From Pseudomonadota bacterium (GTDB lineage: Bacteria; Pseudomonadota; Alphaproteobacteria; UBA1280; RI-95), in the NCBI GenBank assembly GCA_016125375.1, contig WGLU01000006.1, positions 1 through 64,000 of the forward strand: a stretch of DNA of 64,000 nucleotides, given 5' to 3'. Below the pieces are notes generated by a model. The model saw only the letters and a program-made list of their open reading frames with translations, was not told where the DNA came from and did not search any database. Below, in pieces: positions 8,626-17,234 of the stretch (position 1 is the first letter of the stretch; each line of letters starts with the position of its first letter). The position numbers were made by a program, and so were the translations under genes.

Positions 8626-9755
8626 TGTGTTTTTATCCCACCAAATCCAAAGCGGTTGCTTTGGGTTACAACCACCAGCTTACCGCCGGGGAAGATTTCG
8701 TACTTCAGGTTAAACAGGCGCAGAACACGGTCCATAGCAATGCTGAACGGCTCCTCAATGTGGGCAGGCTTCAACACCTGATCCTGGCCCGCATACACAC
8801 GCAGACGCCATTGGCCTTTACCAGCCTGGTTCACAACGTTCTCCAGCGCATCCACCAACGGAATTTCATCATAGTGGAGGGAAACCATCGCTTCTTTCAA
8901 CGTGCTCTCCGTTACAGCCGGGTCACTGCCATTCGGCACGGAACCATAGGACGACACAGAGCCGCCACCCATGTTGTGCATACCCTGACGGTCAGTGATG
9001 ATAAGCTTGGTCACGTTATCGTAACGCATAACGCGCAGCGGCTGGGCCGAACGGCTCTGCAAGCGCATCAGCAGCGCGTTCAAGACATTCATGAACGGCT
9101 CTTCAGCATAGACGGATATTTCCATGTCCGGCAGCGCTGCGTTGGTTTCGCTCAAATCCCAAACAACCGACCAGTGACCGCCGCCAATCTGGTCCATCAT
9201 GCGCTGAATGGCATTCCGGACAGAGATACGATCCTCACGCAAACGCACAATGCTGTTGGTCATATCCAGCGAACGGGTTGCCGTGGTCGAGCCAATCGCA
9301 ATTTCTACACCGCCATCGACATTGCGCGGCGCCGGCGCAATGGCTTGCGGGTATGGGTACGGTGTCATTGCAGGCGGAACACCCATCGGGGCCATTGGCG
9401 CCATCGGCGCTACGGTCTGACCACCGGGGGGCGGCATCATCTGCATGGGCATACCACCATCCATGGGGGGCTGACCCTGATCACCGGCAATGCGGTTCAA
9501 TTCGTTTTCATATTCATCCTTGGCAGGCTCGCCCATACCATACTGGACCTGAGCCAGGTAGACTTTCTGCTCCTGCTCGGTCATCAGACGGTGCTGTTGG
9601 TGGGGCGGCACGTAAATGCCACGGGTGTCATCCGCGTAGTATGGCGTTGTGGTTACCGTTACCGGCGGGACGTAACCCGGAGTTACCTGAGCCACGGCCG
9701 CAGCCGAATGGAAGAGAGCCACAGAAAAGGCGCCTATCGTCGCTCTTCTTATCAT
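8622..9755 (-). CDS. TcpQ/PilL-like periplasmic pilus protein, first gene of the pilus operon
   Basis: This 377-residue exported protein has a signal peptide ending AAAVAQ, a Pro/Met/Gly-rich linker (about residues 90-150), and two tandem STN/TcpQ-like modules. These lie at roughly residues 165-265 (ending LRVMRYDNVTKLIITD) and 295-370 (ending FNLKYEIFPGGKLVVV). Such modules in PilL/TcpQ proteins bind or stabilise the secretin. I chose the ATG at 9755 because AAGAGGA lies nine bases upstream and the signal peptide then starts correctly; an in-frame ATG at 9788 would place non-signal residues in front. It heads the pilus operon and faces a divergent gene across 164 AT-rich bases, which must hold the promoter. 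Confidence 0.65.
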   Translation of the reverse strand: MIRRATIGAFSVALFHSAAAVAQVTPGYVPPVTVTTTPYYADDTRGIYVPPHQQHRLMTEQEQKVYLAQVQYGMGEPAKDEYENELNRIAGDQGQPPMDGGMPMQMMPPPGGQTVAPMAPMAPMGVPPAMTPYPYPQAIAPAPRNVDGGVEIAIGSTTATRSLDMTNSIVRLREDRISVRNAIQRMMDQIGGGHWSVVWDLSETNAALPDMEISVYAEEPFMNVLNALLMRLQSRSAQPLRVMRYDNVTKLIITDRQGMHNMGGGSVSSYGSVPNGSDPAVTESTLKEAMVSLHYDEIPLVDALENVVNQAGKGQWRLRVYAGQDQVLKPAHIEEPFSIAMDRVLRLFNLKYEIFPGGKLVVVTQSNRFGFGGIKTQ

Positions 9756-9919
9756 TATTATGTATCCTCTTAGCGTTTGCGACGGCACTATATATAGTTT
9801 CCGTAGATTTTACTTTACACAAGAAACGTATCGTATTGTATAAAAAAAATAACAGAGATTCACAGATATCGTATCATAACTCTTACGTAACATCCCACAA
9901 TCGGAGCAGCTAAAAGTCT
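9756..9919. promoter_or_regulatory. divergent intergenic promoter region of the pilus operon
   Basis: These 164 bases separate the minus-strand pilus operon from the plus-strand membrane protein gene at 9920. They are strongly AT-rich (for example CACTATATATAGTTTCC and a run of eight A near 9841-9850) and contain no open frame on either strand. Promoters for both transcripts must lie here, but I could not fix -35 and -10 pairs with confidence. Confidence 0.5.
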
Positions 9920-11275
9920 ATGTATGATCCTAAGTTCCGAATGGCACTGCTCATTAGCATCATTGTTTTTGTGTATGTTGCCTTCAATATTGTGACCGAG
10001 TACATCCTCGGTGACTCGGGTTTGACTATGGCTCAATATATAGCGGGTGTCACCGAAGTTGCCTCTGCAATCATCGGCGGGTTCGTCTTTGTCGCCATAT
10101 CGACAAAATTTATTACTTTCGAAAAATTCAAACGGACCGGCTTCGAGGCCACCTTCCGTGACGAGACTGGGACAGGTTTCAACTTCCCCGTTTCCCTGAG
10201 CAAGTTCCTGCCCGACATTATCGCGGCGCCAACATGGCGCAACATCAGTGAGGTTGAGGCTGAGCTGATGGGTTTCCTGAACGGCTACCGCGACTGGCCC
10301 TACGACATTACCGGCGAGACCAACAAATCCCTCTACCACAACGCCATGCAACAGTGGCAGGCTATTCAAAAGCTGCCCAACACCACCCCCTTGCACGGTA
10401 TTGCAGCACTGGCGCAGGATTTGGGGAAAGTGTATGCCTACGCCGAAAAACGTAAGCAGTTCCCGTTTTCGGAGTTCTGGAAGCGCGACAAGGTCACATA
10501 CAACCGACGTTGCCTGGAACACGGCGGACTGTCTGCTTTCATCCTTTCCACAATCCCCAGCTTTATGCGCATGGATGAACGTACCCGCCGCGCTGTACTG
10601 ATTGCTGTCCGTTACCGCGACAACCCGTCTCAGATTCCAGCCAATTGCGACCCGCTGGCTGTGGATATTTACGAAAGCCTGCACAAGGCCCATCAGATGG
10701 CTCTGGAAGAGGAAGGCTCCAGCCAGAGCGATCTCAATCCATCTGAGGTAGAAATTGGTGCCCTGAAAGAGGAAATCACAGCCTACTTCCAGTCCATTCT
10801 GCGTAGCATGGAGCTAAACCCCGTCGGGCAGAGCGAGAAGAGCGACGGTATTTACGTCGGGAATGGTATCTGCATTCTGCGCATGAACCGTTTCGTGAGG
10901 GCTTTTGCAGCTGTACTGACCCCAAAAACACGGACACGTTTTAACCTGTGGAGCTTTGACGGGCGACAGCACCCGAGCTGGAAGTTCTTTATCAGCGCCC
11001 TGCGTGACAGCGGCTACCTGTTGGAGCGCTTTGAGGAAGTGGACGCAAAAGACGGTCTGTTCTCCCTGCGTATCAACGACCTTGTATACCAGAACTGTAT
11101 TATGATTCAGGTTGACGCCTCATTGTATACAGACCTGCGCGCCTCACTGGATACCCTGCCCAAATGGAACGGCATCATCGAGGTGGAGCAATCCAAGGAG
11201 TTTCTGGTATCGGAAGTCAAACGCAAGGCCACAGAAGTTGAGGCCATGCTCGAACGGCTCCGGCAGGAGGTCTAG
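9920..11275 (+). CDS. two-helix membrane protein with HD-like patterns, function unknown
   Basis: The protein has 451 residues. There are two membrane helices near the N-terminus (about residues 8-27 and 38-60), a cytoplasmic central region and a C-terminal coiled coil (about 425-450). The centre contains HGIAALAQDLGKVYAYAEKR and RCLEHGGLSAFIL, which loosely recall the HD/TraI_2-type domain of MOBH relaxases. The His-Asp pair is not canonical, however, so this is only a hypothesis. It is the single plus-strand gene inside an otherwise minus-strand pilus and conjugation-like region, and it ends at a strong terminator shared with the convergent gene. Base composition is like its neighbours. I do not recognise the family. 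Confidence 0.6.
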   Translation: MYDPKFRMALLISIIVFVYVAFNIVTEYILGDSGLTMAQYIAGVTEVASAIIGGFVFVAISTKFITFEKFKRTGFEATFRDETGTGFNFPVSLSKFLPDIIAAPTWRNISEVEAELMGFLNGYRDWPYDITGETNKSLYHNAMQQWQAIQKLPNTTPLHGIAALAQDLGKVYAYAEKRKQFPFSEFWKRDKVTYNRRCLEHGGLSAFILSTIPSFMRMDERTRRAVLIAVRYRDNPSQIPANCDPLAVDIYESLHKAHQMALEEEGSSQSDLNPSEVEIGALKEEITAYFQSILRSMELNPVGQSEKSDGIYVGNGICILRMNRFVRAFAAVLTPKTRTRFNLWSFDGRQHPSWKFFISALRDSGYLLERFEEVDAKDGLFSLRINDLVYQNCIMIQVDASLYTDLRASLDTLPKWNGIIEVEQSKEFLVSEVKRKATEVEAMLERLRQEV

Positions 11276-11285
11276 CCCCCTGCAC

Positions 11286-11321
11286 AAAAGGAAAGAGCCC
11301 CATTTGGGGCTCTTTCCTTTT
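11286..11321. terminator. bidirectional rho-independent terminator
   Basis: A perfect 16-base stem (AAAAGGAAAGAGCCCC) closes a four-base ATTT loop and is followed by T-rich sequence. Because the stem begins with A and ends with T runs, it can stop transcripts from both convergent genes (9920-11275 and 11334-11618). Confidence 0.9.
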
Positions 11322-11333
11322 GTTTGTCAGCAA

Positions 11334-11618
11334 TTACTTACGTACGCCACTCGCCTCGCTGTCCACCTCGTGGGAGAACAGGAACGTCGAGAAGAAGTAG
11401 TAGCAACCGCTTACCAGCACACGGCGTGTGTTCACAGTCCATTGTGGCGTAAAACCACTCAGGCCTGTCGCAACACGAATGAGCTGGGTTGTAGCAAAGT
11501 CGGCAGGCTTGCATGCCTCCGCCAGTTTGTCATCCCCTTCTGCTTTCATGACCGTACCGGCCCACCAGGCAAAGCCCAGCACAGAAAACAGCAGGATGAT
11601 GGTACGCGCCAGATCCAT
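11334..11618 (-). CDS. small membrane protein of conjugation-like operon
   Basis: The product has 94 residues, with a membrane helix at residues 5-24 (RTIILLFSVLGFAWWAGTVM) and a possible second hydrophobic stretch near residues 66-82. The ATG is preceded by AGAGG. It is the last gene of the conjugation-like block, 29 bases after the preceding coiled-coil protein gene and just before a shared terminator. No family was recognised; a small inner-membrane component of the apparatus is a guess from context. Confidence 0.6.
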   Translation of the reverse strand: MDLARTIILLFSVLGFAWWAGTVMKAEGDDKLAEACKPADFATTQLIRVATGLSGFTPQWTVNTRRVLVSGCYYFFSTFLFSHEVDSEASGVRK

Positions 11619-11647
11619 AGGCGACCTCTTTTCTTATTGGCGGAATC

Positions 11648-12127
11648 TTACAGACCTTCAACCTCGGCAGCAGCGGCAGCAGCTTTAGCTGACGGCTCGG
11701 CCTTTTCAGCCTTCTCTGCCTTGGGTGCTTTGGCTTCAGCGGCCGGTTTAGGTGCTTTTGGCTCTTTAGCCTGGGCTTTTTTGTCGGTCAGGTTGTAGCG
11801 CTGGGCGATACGGGACACGAAGTTGGCGCCACCCATGTCGATGTCGTGACGGTCAATCTCTTCCTTCATGCGCTTCATCATGTAGTCCACGCTCTCGCTG
11901 AAGGCTTGCTGTGTTTTTTCAAAGTCCTGACGGCTGGATTTAGCCATGTAGCCACGGGTACGGCGGTCGGCCTGCACAATAATGTGCTCCCACAGGCGGG
12001 CAAAGTTAATCATGTCGGTTGCCTCGGGGGTGGTACGTACAACCACCTCAGCGCTGTAGCCGTTACGCTCCAGCTGAGCTTTCTGGTTTTCCAGACGTGC
12101 GGCAAATTGGTTTTTACCTTTAGTCAT
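11648..12127 (-). CDS. hypothetical protein with Ala/Lys/Glu-rich tail
   Basis: This 159-residue soluble protein has a mostly helical N-terminal part. The tail from about residue 117 is low-complexity and made of repeated Ala-Lys-Glu-Pro groups (for example APKAEKAEKAEP), probably disordered. GGAGGG lies 11 bases before the ATG. It is in line with the conjugation-like operon but separated from the upstream lipoprotein gene by about 230 bases containing a terminator, so it may have its own promoter. No family was recognised. Confidence 0.6.
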   Translation of the reverse strand: MTKGKNQFAARLENQKAQLERNGYSAEVVVRTTPEATDMINFARLWEHIIVQADRRTRGYMAKSSRQDFEKTQQAFSESVDYMMKRMKEEIDRHDIDMGGANFVSRIAQRYNLTDKKAQAKEPKAPKPAAEAKAPKAEKAEKAEPSAKAAAAAAEVEGL

Positions 12128-12316
12128 CAGTCATTCCCTCCAATCGGGGTTGCTTTCAATAAACGGAGCATGCGGTGCATACTCCCAGTGTACAAGTTCA
12201 GTGCGCCAGAGGCGTCAACACCCAAACCATATGTGTGGCAGGGCATGTGCCGTCAAGGCCAAGATTTAAAGTTTACCCGCTTTGGCATACACAAACAATC
12301 CCCTTCCCAAAAAGGC

Positions 12317-12344
12317 AACGGCGCCCTTTCAGGGCGCCGTTTTG
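12317..12344. terminator. rho-independent terminator after lipoprotein gene
   Basis: The inverted repeat ACGGCGCCCT / AGGGCGCCGT has a three-base loop and is flanked by T runs on both strands (TTTT on plus, TTTTT a little further along on minus). It lies 16 bases downstream of the minus-strand lipoprotein gene. The remaining bases of the 12128-12359 gap show no gene. Confidence 0.8.
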
Positions 12345-12359
12345 TATACATACGTTACC

Positions 12360-13199
12360 TTAGCGGGCAACAACGATCTCGATGGTGTTTTCATCCAGAT
12401 GGTCGGCCGGCATGGAGGCAATCGGCACGCTCGCCACATTGGATACACGACCCAGGTAGCGGCTGATGGCGCGTACACGCTCACGGAACTCTTTAGAGGC
12501 CGGGCGGGCGCCGCGGGCAAACAGGGCAACCGGCTTGTCATCACGCAGCGCTTCTACAACGGTGCGGGAGGAGCTCAGCTGGTCACGGCTTGGCCATACC
12601 TTGCGGTCTTCGTATTTGACGGTCCAGATAGCGACCGAAGCTTCGGCCTCTTCTTTCACCTTGGGTTCTTTGTCAGCCAGGCTGGGCAGACCAAACGACT
12701 GCGGCGCAGCTTGTTGGGTCAGCGGCTTAGCCATGGCAGGTGCGGGCTGCAAGGTCGAGGTAATCACTTCTTGCGCCGGCATGTTGTGGGCAACCTGCTG
12801 GAAGCTGGCGACTGGCAATTGTTGTACACCACGGGTGCTGGCAGCGGCACCGCGGGCAAACGGCGACGTCACTTGAGTAAAGTTGGTGCCTTGTTCGCTT
12901 ACAACCCCGTAGCCTGTTGGCTGAATGCCGCCTTCGGTGGACTCACCCAGCGAGGAGATGCGCGCAAGCTCGTTGCGCTCGATTACCTGCATGCGGCGGT
13001 CCAGACGGATCATCGCACGTTCAACGCGGCGAACACGCTCATCCAGACTGTTAACTTCGGAGATTGCACGGCCAGCCATCATCTGCGCATTGGATTCCTG
13101 CGCCATAAAAGCGGGAGGATACGGCGCGTAGGCCTGTTGGGTTGTCTGGCAGCCGGCAAGGGCGGCACAAACGGGAACGAGGAGCAGTATTTTTTTCAT
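12360..13199 (-). CDS. lipoprotein of conjugation-like operon, function unknown
   Basis: The 279-residue product starts with MKKILLLVPVCAALAGC, a clear lipoprotein signal with lipobox Cys17. A short coiled coil follows (about residues 45-75, LDERVRRVERAMIRLDRRM), then a long Gln/Pro/Ala-rich linker, and a compact C-terminal domain from about residue 190. Frames upstream of this ATG add 25 residues with no signal character, so I start at 13199, where GGTGAG precedes. The layout (anchored lipid, coiled coil, linker, C-terminal domain) suits an outer-membrane or peptidoglycan-spanning apparatus protein, but I cannot name the family. It lies about 165 bases downstream of the small membrane protein at 13365. 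Confidence 0.65.
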   Translation of the reverse strand: MKKILLLVPVCAALAGCQTTQQAYAPYPPAFMAQESNAQMMAGRAISEVNSLDERVRRVERAMIRLDRRMQVIERNELARISSLGESTEGGIQPTGYGVVSEQGTNFTQVTSPFARGAAASTRGVQQLPVASFQQVAHNMPAQEVITSTLQPAPAMAKPLTQQAAPQSFGLPSLADKEPKVKEEAEASVAIWTVKYEDRKVWPSRDQLSSSRTVVEALRDDKPVALFARGARPASKEFRERVRAISRYLGRVSNVASVPIASMPADHLDENTIEIVVAR

Positions 13200-13364
13200 A
13201 ATTCTCACCATTTCTGCGGTTTTTGCCCGGTATTTTTGTTGTTTTTGCGCTTCAAACGATGAGCGTAAGCACATGAATACACACGATTAATATGGCACAA
13301 GTTAAAGTGATGTCACAAGTAAAATGTGCGCAGTGCCACCAGATATTGTATGCGGGATGTTTTG

Positions 13365-13658
13365 TCAGATACGGGAGATAAAGAAGTCGCGCACGGTTGC
13401 CAGCACCACACGGAACATGCGGATAACTGACACGAGAACCCACGTAACCCCCAGATAACTCCAGATGGCGACCATTTTGACGCCGTTCTGAATTGCCTGG
13501 ACTGTTTGCATGATGGCGTCGTAAGTACCGACCTTCCAGAACCACAGGATGTACATCAGCAGAACGAACATCGCCAACACCTTGAGCGGTGTCTCCAAAT
13601 TCACCAGCACGGTGGCGATTGTATCGATACTCAGCAGTGGTTCGTGTTGTCCGGCCAT
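13365..13658 (-). CDS. small membrane protein downstream of coupling-type ATPase
   Basis: This 97-residue hydrophobic protein has two membrane segments (about residues 27-45, VLAMFVLLMYILWFW, and 64-82, YLGVTWVLVSVI). It begins six bases after the coupling-type ATPase gene, with AAGAG upstream, so it is surely cotranscribed with it. No family was recognised. Small hydrophobic partners are common beside secretion ATPases, but a role here is inference only. The roughly 165 bases after it hold no other gene. Confidence 0.6.
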   Translation of the reverse strand: MAGQHEPLLSIDTIATVLVNLETPLKVLAMFVLLMYILWFWKVGTYDAIMQTVQAIQNGVKMVAIWSYLGVTWVLVSVIRMFRVVLATVRDFFISRI

Positions 13659-13664
13659 AGGCTC

Positions 13665-15080
13665 TTATCCCGAGAAAGTATGATAACGTTCGGCAATCCC
13701 CAACCCCTGCTTGAAGGGCATGCGGAAGCGTGGCATGTCGATTTCCTTGTCCTCAACGTTCAGATGCACCAGTGGGACCTGCAGTTTCATCACCACACCG
13801 CGGCCCATAAAAATGGCCTCACCGTCGTTCAGGTTCTTAAAGTCTTCGGGGCGGACAATAAAGTCATGCTTGTGGCTGATAGACTTACCAAAGCTACGGC
13901 CACGGCCGCCCGTCCGCAGGGCCGAGGCGTCGTCGTCACCGGCCTGAAAGGACAGGTTTTCGCCAAAACTTTCGCTCACAACCTCTTTAAGCATTTCACC
14001 CGCTACTTTACTCATAACCTCGCAGGATTCCGGCTCCTGTAACAGGAAAGATATCTTGTTCCACGTATTACCGAAGATTTTGGCGGCAAAGTCATCGCTC
14101 AGGCCATTGCCCTTATCCGTCAGGGACGAATAGGTCTGAATAAACGGGAACAGGCAGATGTTTGACGAACGGGCCTGCTCGAACACCGGCGCGAGGGACG
14201 GCATGGCGTAGGAGGAAAACTCGTCCATCAGACACAGGAACGTGGGCGACGGCTTGTAGTCGTCGTTCTGAATCTGGCCAATGGCGGTCCGCAGGTCGGA
14301 AATCAGGAACTTGGCAAAGTCGACCGCAATCTCGCTTTTGGAGAGCATCGGCAGGGCCACATAGACCAGCAGATTCTCACGGATAGCCTGGTAGAGGTCA
14401 ATCTCCGGGTTGTACGGGTTCAGCACTTTACCTGCGTTCCCGACGTAGTAACTGTGCAAACGGCCGGCAAGGTCACCAAAGGTGTGCTGGAGCTTCTGGG
14501 TGTTCATTTCCTTGGCACCGGTGCGCGGGTTGACCGCCATCATCTGGTCCATAAAAATTTTGAAGTCCCGCGCTTCTTTGGTTGGCGGTGCTTCCTTGAG
14601 CAAGGCACGCATCGCGGTTTCGTTCGACATCAGTACGTTGAGGTCGCCGAAGTTATAAGGCTTGTCGATGCTCTTCAGGATACCCGCAATCGCCCGCATG
14701 CCGCGACCTGCCTGCGAGCGGAAAAACGCGCCGCTACCGCCCTGATCGGGCAGAAGCATCATGATACGGGAGGTCACTTCGTCGTTATCGCCGCGCAGCA
14801 GGGGGTTATACGTATTGGAAAAGGCGGCATCACCGATGTTGATAATCCTGACGTCCTGCCAGCGGTTGTGCTGCTTGGCGAGGGACAGGAACTCGATAAT
14901 CGCTTCCTTGGAGTTTTTACCGTCAATGTGGATGGCACCGCCACCGCGCATCATCTGCTGCTTGAGGATAAGGTTCAAAAAGTTGGACTTACCGCCACCC
15001 GTCGCCGCAATGCCAAGGCAGTGCCGCGTCATCATCCGCGACTCGAGTTTAAGTTCCTCGTTGGGTTTCCACTGGGCCAC
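13665..15080 (-). CDS. type IV coupling protein-like ATPase without membrane domain (TraD/TraG family)
   Basis: The ATPase has 471 residues. Walker A is AATGGGKS at residues 25-32, the Walker B region is FLCLMDEFSS at about 281-290, and the family motif continues with PVFEQARSSNICLFPFIQTY. This is the FtsK/TraD-like motor of type IV coupling proteins, which pass substrates to a conjugative channel. Most members carry two N-terminal membrane helices; here Walker A lies only 25 residues from the start, and two helices are instead encoded by the gene immediately upstream. The start is GTG (15080), AAGGA is about 12 bases upstream, and five bases separate it from the previous stop, in a different frame. 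Confidence 0.8.
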   Translation of the reverse strand: MAQWKPNEELKLESRMMTRHCLGIAATGGGKSNFLNLILKQQMMRGGGAIHIDGKNSKEAIIEFLSLAKQHNRWQDVRIINIGDAAFSNTYNPLLRGDNDEVTSRIMMLLPDQGGSGAFFRSQAGRGMRAIAGILKSIDKPYNFGDLNVLMSNETAMRALLKEAPPTKEARDFKIFMDQMMAVNPRTGAKEMNTQKLQHTFGDLAGRLHSYYVGNAGKVLNPYNPEIDLYQAIRENLLVYVALPMLSKSEIAVDFAKFLISDLRTAIGQIQNDDYKPSPTFLCLMDEFSSYAMPSLAPVFEQARSSNICLFPFIQTYSSLTDKGNGLSDDFAAKIFGNTWNKISFLLQEPESCEVMSKVAGEMLKEVVSESFGENLSFQAGDDDASALRTGGRGRSFGKSISHKHDFIVRPEDFKNLNDGEAIFMGRGVVMKLQVPLVHLNVEDKEIDMPRFRMPFKQGLGIAERYHTFSG

Positions 15081-15085
15081 TGGGC

Positions 15086-15418
15086 TTAGTCCTTCTTCTG
15101 GTACAGAACTTCTTTGATCTTGCCGAAGTAATACTCGTCCGGCACGCGGTTACGCGTGTTTTTGCTGGTGTTCGTGCGGCGGGTAAACAGGTAGTACTTC
15201 AACACCTGCGCATTCACCAGCAGGCCCGCAAAGGCGCCGAGCAAAAAGCCCAGCATCGCATTGCGGTCAACAAACTCGGGCTCGGAGGTCGACGGGTGCA
15301 GGCACCAGACGAACAAACCAAAAATCGTCAGCGGTTTGGCAAGCCAGAGCAACCGCTCCGTCGCGATCTTCTGGTATTCGTAATTGGTATCGAGCTTTTT
15401 CTGTACGTTGGCTGCCAT
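15086..15418 (-). CDS. two-helix membrane protein, possible detached membrane domain of the coupling ATPase
   Basis: This 110-residue protein has two hydrophobic helices (about residues 23-40, LLWLAKPLTIFGLFVW, and 57-77, GFLLGAFAGLLVNAQ). A short polar loop separates them, and the basic C-terminus would face the cytoplasm. This is just what precedes the ATPase part in ordinary TraD-type coupling proteins, and the ATPase gene follows after five bases. I therefore suggest it supplies the missing membrane anchor. I start at the ATG at 15418 (GGGCGG upstream); a TTG at 15427 would overlap the preceding gene by four bases. Family recognition by sequence alone is not possible. Confidence 0.65.
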   Translation of the reverse strand: MAANVQKKLDTNYEYQKIATERLLWLAKPLTIFGLFVWCLHPSTSEPEFVDRNAMLGFLLGAFAGLLVNAQVLKYYLFTRRTNTSKNTRNRVPDEYYFGKIKEVLYQKKD

Positions 15419-15423
15419 CGCAA

Positions 15424-16467
15424 TCAACCGCCCTGCGTAATTTTGGTGAAGTAGTCCTTCAACGTCAGCTCGTCCACGTAGCCGGCAATCCGCTCCATGG
15501 GTTTGCCGTTGCCACGGTTAATGATAAGCGTCGGAGTTGCCTCGATTTTATAGGCATCCTTTTCGCCTTTCATCAAAGGCCGCCACTGGCAGTCTACCTT
15601 ACCGTGAATATTTTGCACATCCTGACCGGCGGGCGTCATATCCACACAGGTGACCTGTATCTTGTTACCAAACTGCTTAATCAGGCTCTGGAACCCGGGC
15701 TCAAACTTTTTACAGAACGGGCACTGCGCACTGAAATAGTAGCTGATACGCACCGGCTCCGGACCGCCAAGGGCCACAGAAGGCGTCAACGAGCCCCCCA
15801 TATCCGTGTTCACACCACCCAAGCCCGGTGTTGCCTGCCCCGGCAGTGTGATGTAGGGGTTGGCCGAAGCTTGCATATAAGGGTTGTTCGGGTCGTTATG
15901 CGCCTGCGGCTTATTGGCATTGGGATTAAGCAACGCCTGAAGGCTTGCGGGCAATGGCACCCCAAGGTCCTGCACAGGGGGCAGGTCATCCTGCATACCT
16001 TCCATGCCGGGAAGCGGCTTGCCCGTTTTCATGGCATCATCATAAAGCTGCTGGGCCTGTGTCCACATAGCCGCCAACTGGCGCGAACGGGTAATGGTTT
16101 CGTTGTATTTATGAATCCATTTTACAGCGTTTTCCAGCGTAGGCTCCAAGTTGAAGGCCACAAACTCGCGCGGTGGTTTACCGTGGTTCTCGAGGAACTC
16201 GTCAATCCGCTCATCGAGGGTCGGCTCTTGCTCGGCCTTTTGCTGGGTGTCTTGTTTCTTCTGTTCCTGCGGCTGGGTCTGGGACGGGTTTTCCGGCACC
16301 TTGGCCACAACATCCACGCCTGCGGGCTCTTCCTTCTTCTTGCCGTCACAGCCGGACATGCCGACCTGCCAGTAGCTCAGACAGCTTGCCTGTGCGCCAT
16401 GCAACGGCACAAATGCCAACAGACCCAAAAGGGCCATGTATACACCTCGTGTCAGTTGCAGGTTCAT
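15424..16467 (-). CDS. exported thioredoxin-fold protein with CPFC motif (TraF-like)
   Basis: The 347-residue exported protein has a signal peptide ending GAQASC. A Gln/Lys/Pro-rich linker (about residues 45-85) and a Pro/Asn-rich linker (about 165-235) flank a helical region. The C-terminal thioredoxin fold carries YFSAQCPFCKKF, with the CPFC motif at about 249-252, and the cis-Pro region EATPTLIINRG. Thioredoxin-like proteins of this kind in conjugation operons (TraF/TrbB/DsbC groups) help fold disulfide-containing apparatus proteins such as TraU. That fits the Cys-rich proteins encoded upstream here. The start overlaps the stop of the previous gene by four bases. Confidence 0.75.
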   Translation of the reverse strand: MNLQLTRGVYMALLGLLAFVPLHGAQASCLSYWQVGMSGCDGKKKEEPAGVDVVAKVPENPSQTQPQEQKKQDTQQKAEQEPTLDERIDEFLENHGKPPREFVAFNLEPTLENAVKWIHKYNETITRSRQLAAMWTQAQQLYDDAMKTGKPLPGMEGMQDDLPPVQDLGVPLPASLQALLNPNANKPQAHNDPNNPYMQASANPYITLPGQATPGLGGVNTDMGGSLTPSVALGGPEPVRISYYFSAQCPFCKKFEPGFQSLIKQFGNKIQVTCVDMTPAGQDVQNIHGKVDCQWRPLMKGEKDAYKIEATPTLIINRGNGKPMERIAGYVDELTLKDYFTKITQGG

Positions 16468-17234
16468 CGCTTGGCATCTACCTCTTTACGCACCTGATCG
16501 TACTTTTTACGGAAGCTCTCGATAGAGCTCGCGATGCTGAAGTACCGGCGCTCGCCACCCGGATCCTGATAAATCATCACCGGGTAGTCCTTGTCCTTTA
16601 CCTGATACAGCTTGGCAAGTTTATTGTCCTTGTCAAACCGGAAAGTCGGCGACTCGCCGGTATACTGCATCATCCACTTGGGCAGCGGCATATCCCGTGC
16701 TGCCTTCTCTGGATCCTTATGGGTTTCCTCTTTAATATACGTCCGGAACAAAACTCCTTCTGTCGCCTCTAAACGCAGGAGGTTCTCGAAAACCCGCTTC
16801 TCCCCGTAGCTGTTGGTATCGACAAGGGCAATCGCATAACCGTAACGCGAGGCCGGATTAGGCCCTTCCGTCTGCCCTTCGGGAGTCGGGGTTTTGACAC
16901 CGGACTGGAGCAATGCGGCAGCGTCCGACATGGAAGCCCTGCCCAAAGGCTGGGTCGGGGTAAATGTACCGGTCGGTTGGTTGAACGTCGAGTCACGGGC
17001 GGCGTCCAGCGTCACACCTGGGGCAATGTTAATGTTCTGGCGGGAGGTACGGTAAAAGTCGTTACGTTCCTGCATCTCTTCCTCGGACACGCCCGTATCA
17101 CCCCCGTAGGACTCGATGGGTGTCATGGCCCCCGTTTCAGGGTTATAACGCCGAATCTGGGCCTGTGCTGCCAAAGGTGCGGCCAGGTACAGACAAACGG
17201 AAACGGTTATTATTCTTTTTATTAGTATTTCCAC
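16464..17234 (-). CDS. exported TraF-like conjugation protein
   Basis: The product has 256 residues and a signal peptide (MEILIKRIITVSVCLYLAAP then AAQAQ). The N-terminal half is of unknown fold; the C-terminal half contains TPTFRF-like and YPVMIYQDPGGERRYF segments reminiscent of the thioredoxin-like fold in TraF/TrbC-type exported proteins, but without a CxxC pair. I choose the GTG at 17234 because GAGGA lies six bases upstream and the signal peptide then starts properly; the gene overlaps the end of the TraU-like gene by 13 bases. The exact family is unsure, and its role is inferred from its place in the overlapping operon. Confidence 0.6.
   Translation of the reverse strand: MEILIKRIITVSVCLYLAAPLAAQAQIRRYNPETGAMTPIESYGGDTGVSEEEMQERNDFYRTSRQNINIAPGVTLDAARDSTFNQPTGTFTPTQPLGRASMSDAAALLQSGVKTPTPEGQTEGPNPASRYGYAIALVDTNSYGEKRVFENLLRLEATEGVLFRTYIKEETHKDPEKAARDMPLPKWMMQYTGESPTFRFDKDNKLAKLYQVKDKDYPVMIYQDPGGERRYFSIASSIESFRKKYDQVRKEVDAKR

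Noticed and set aside
13365-15080. A frameshift splitting a single coupling protein gene
   Set aside because: Both pieces have plausible starts and the gap is five bases with its own ribosome site, so I keep two genes; a sequencing error cannot be fully excluded.
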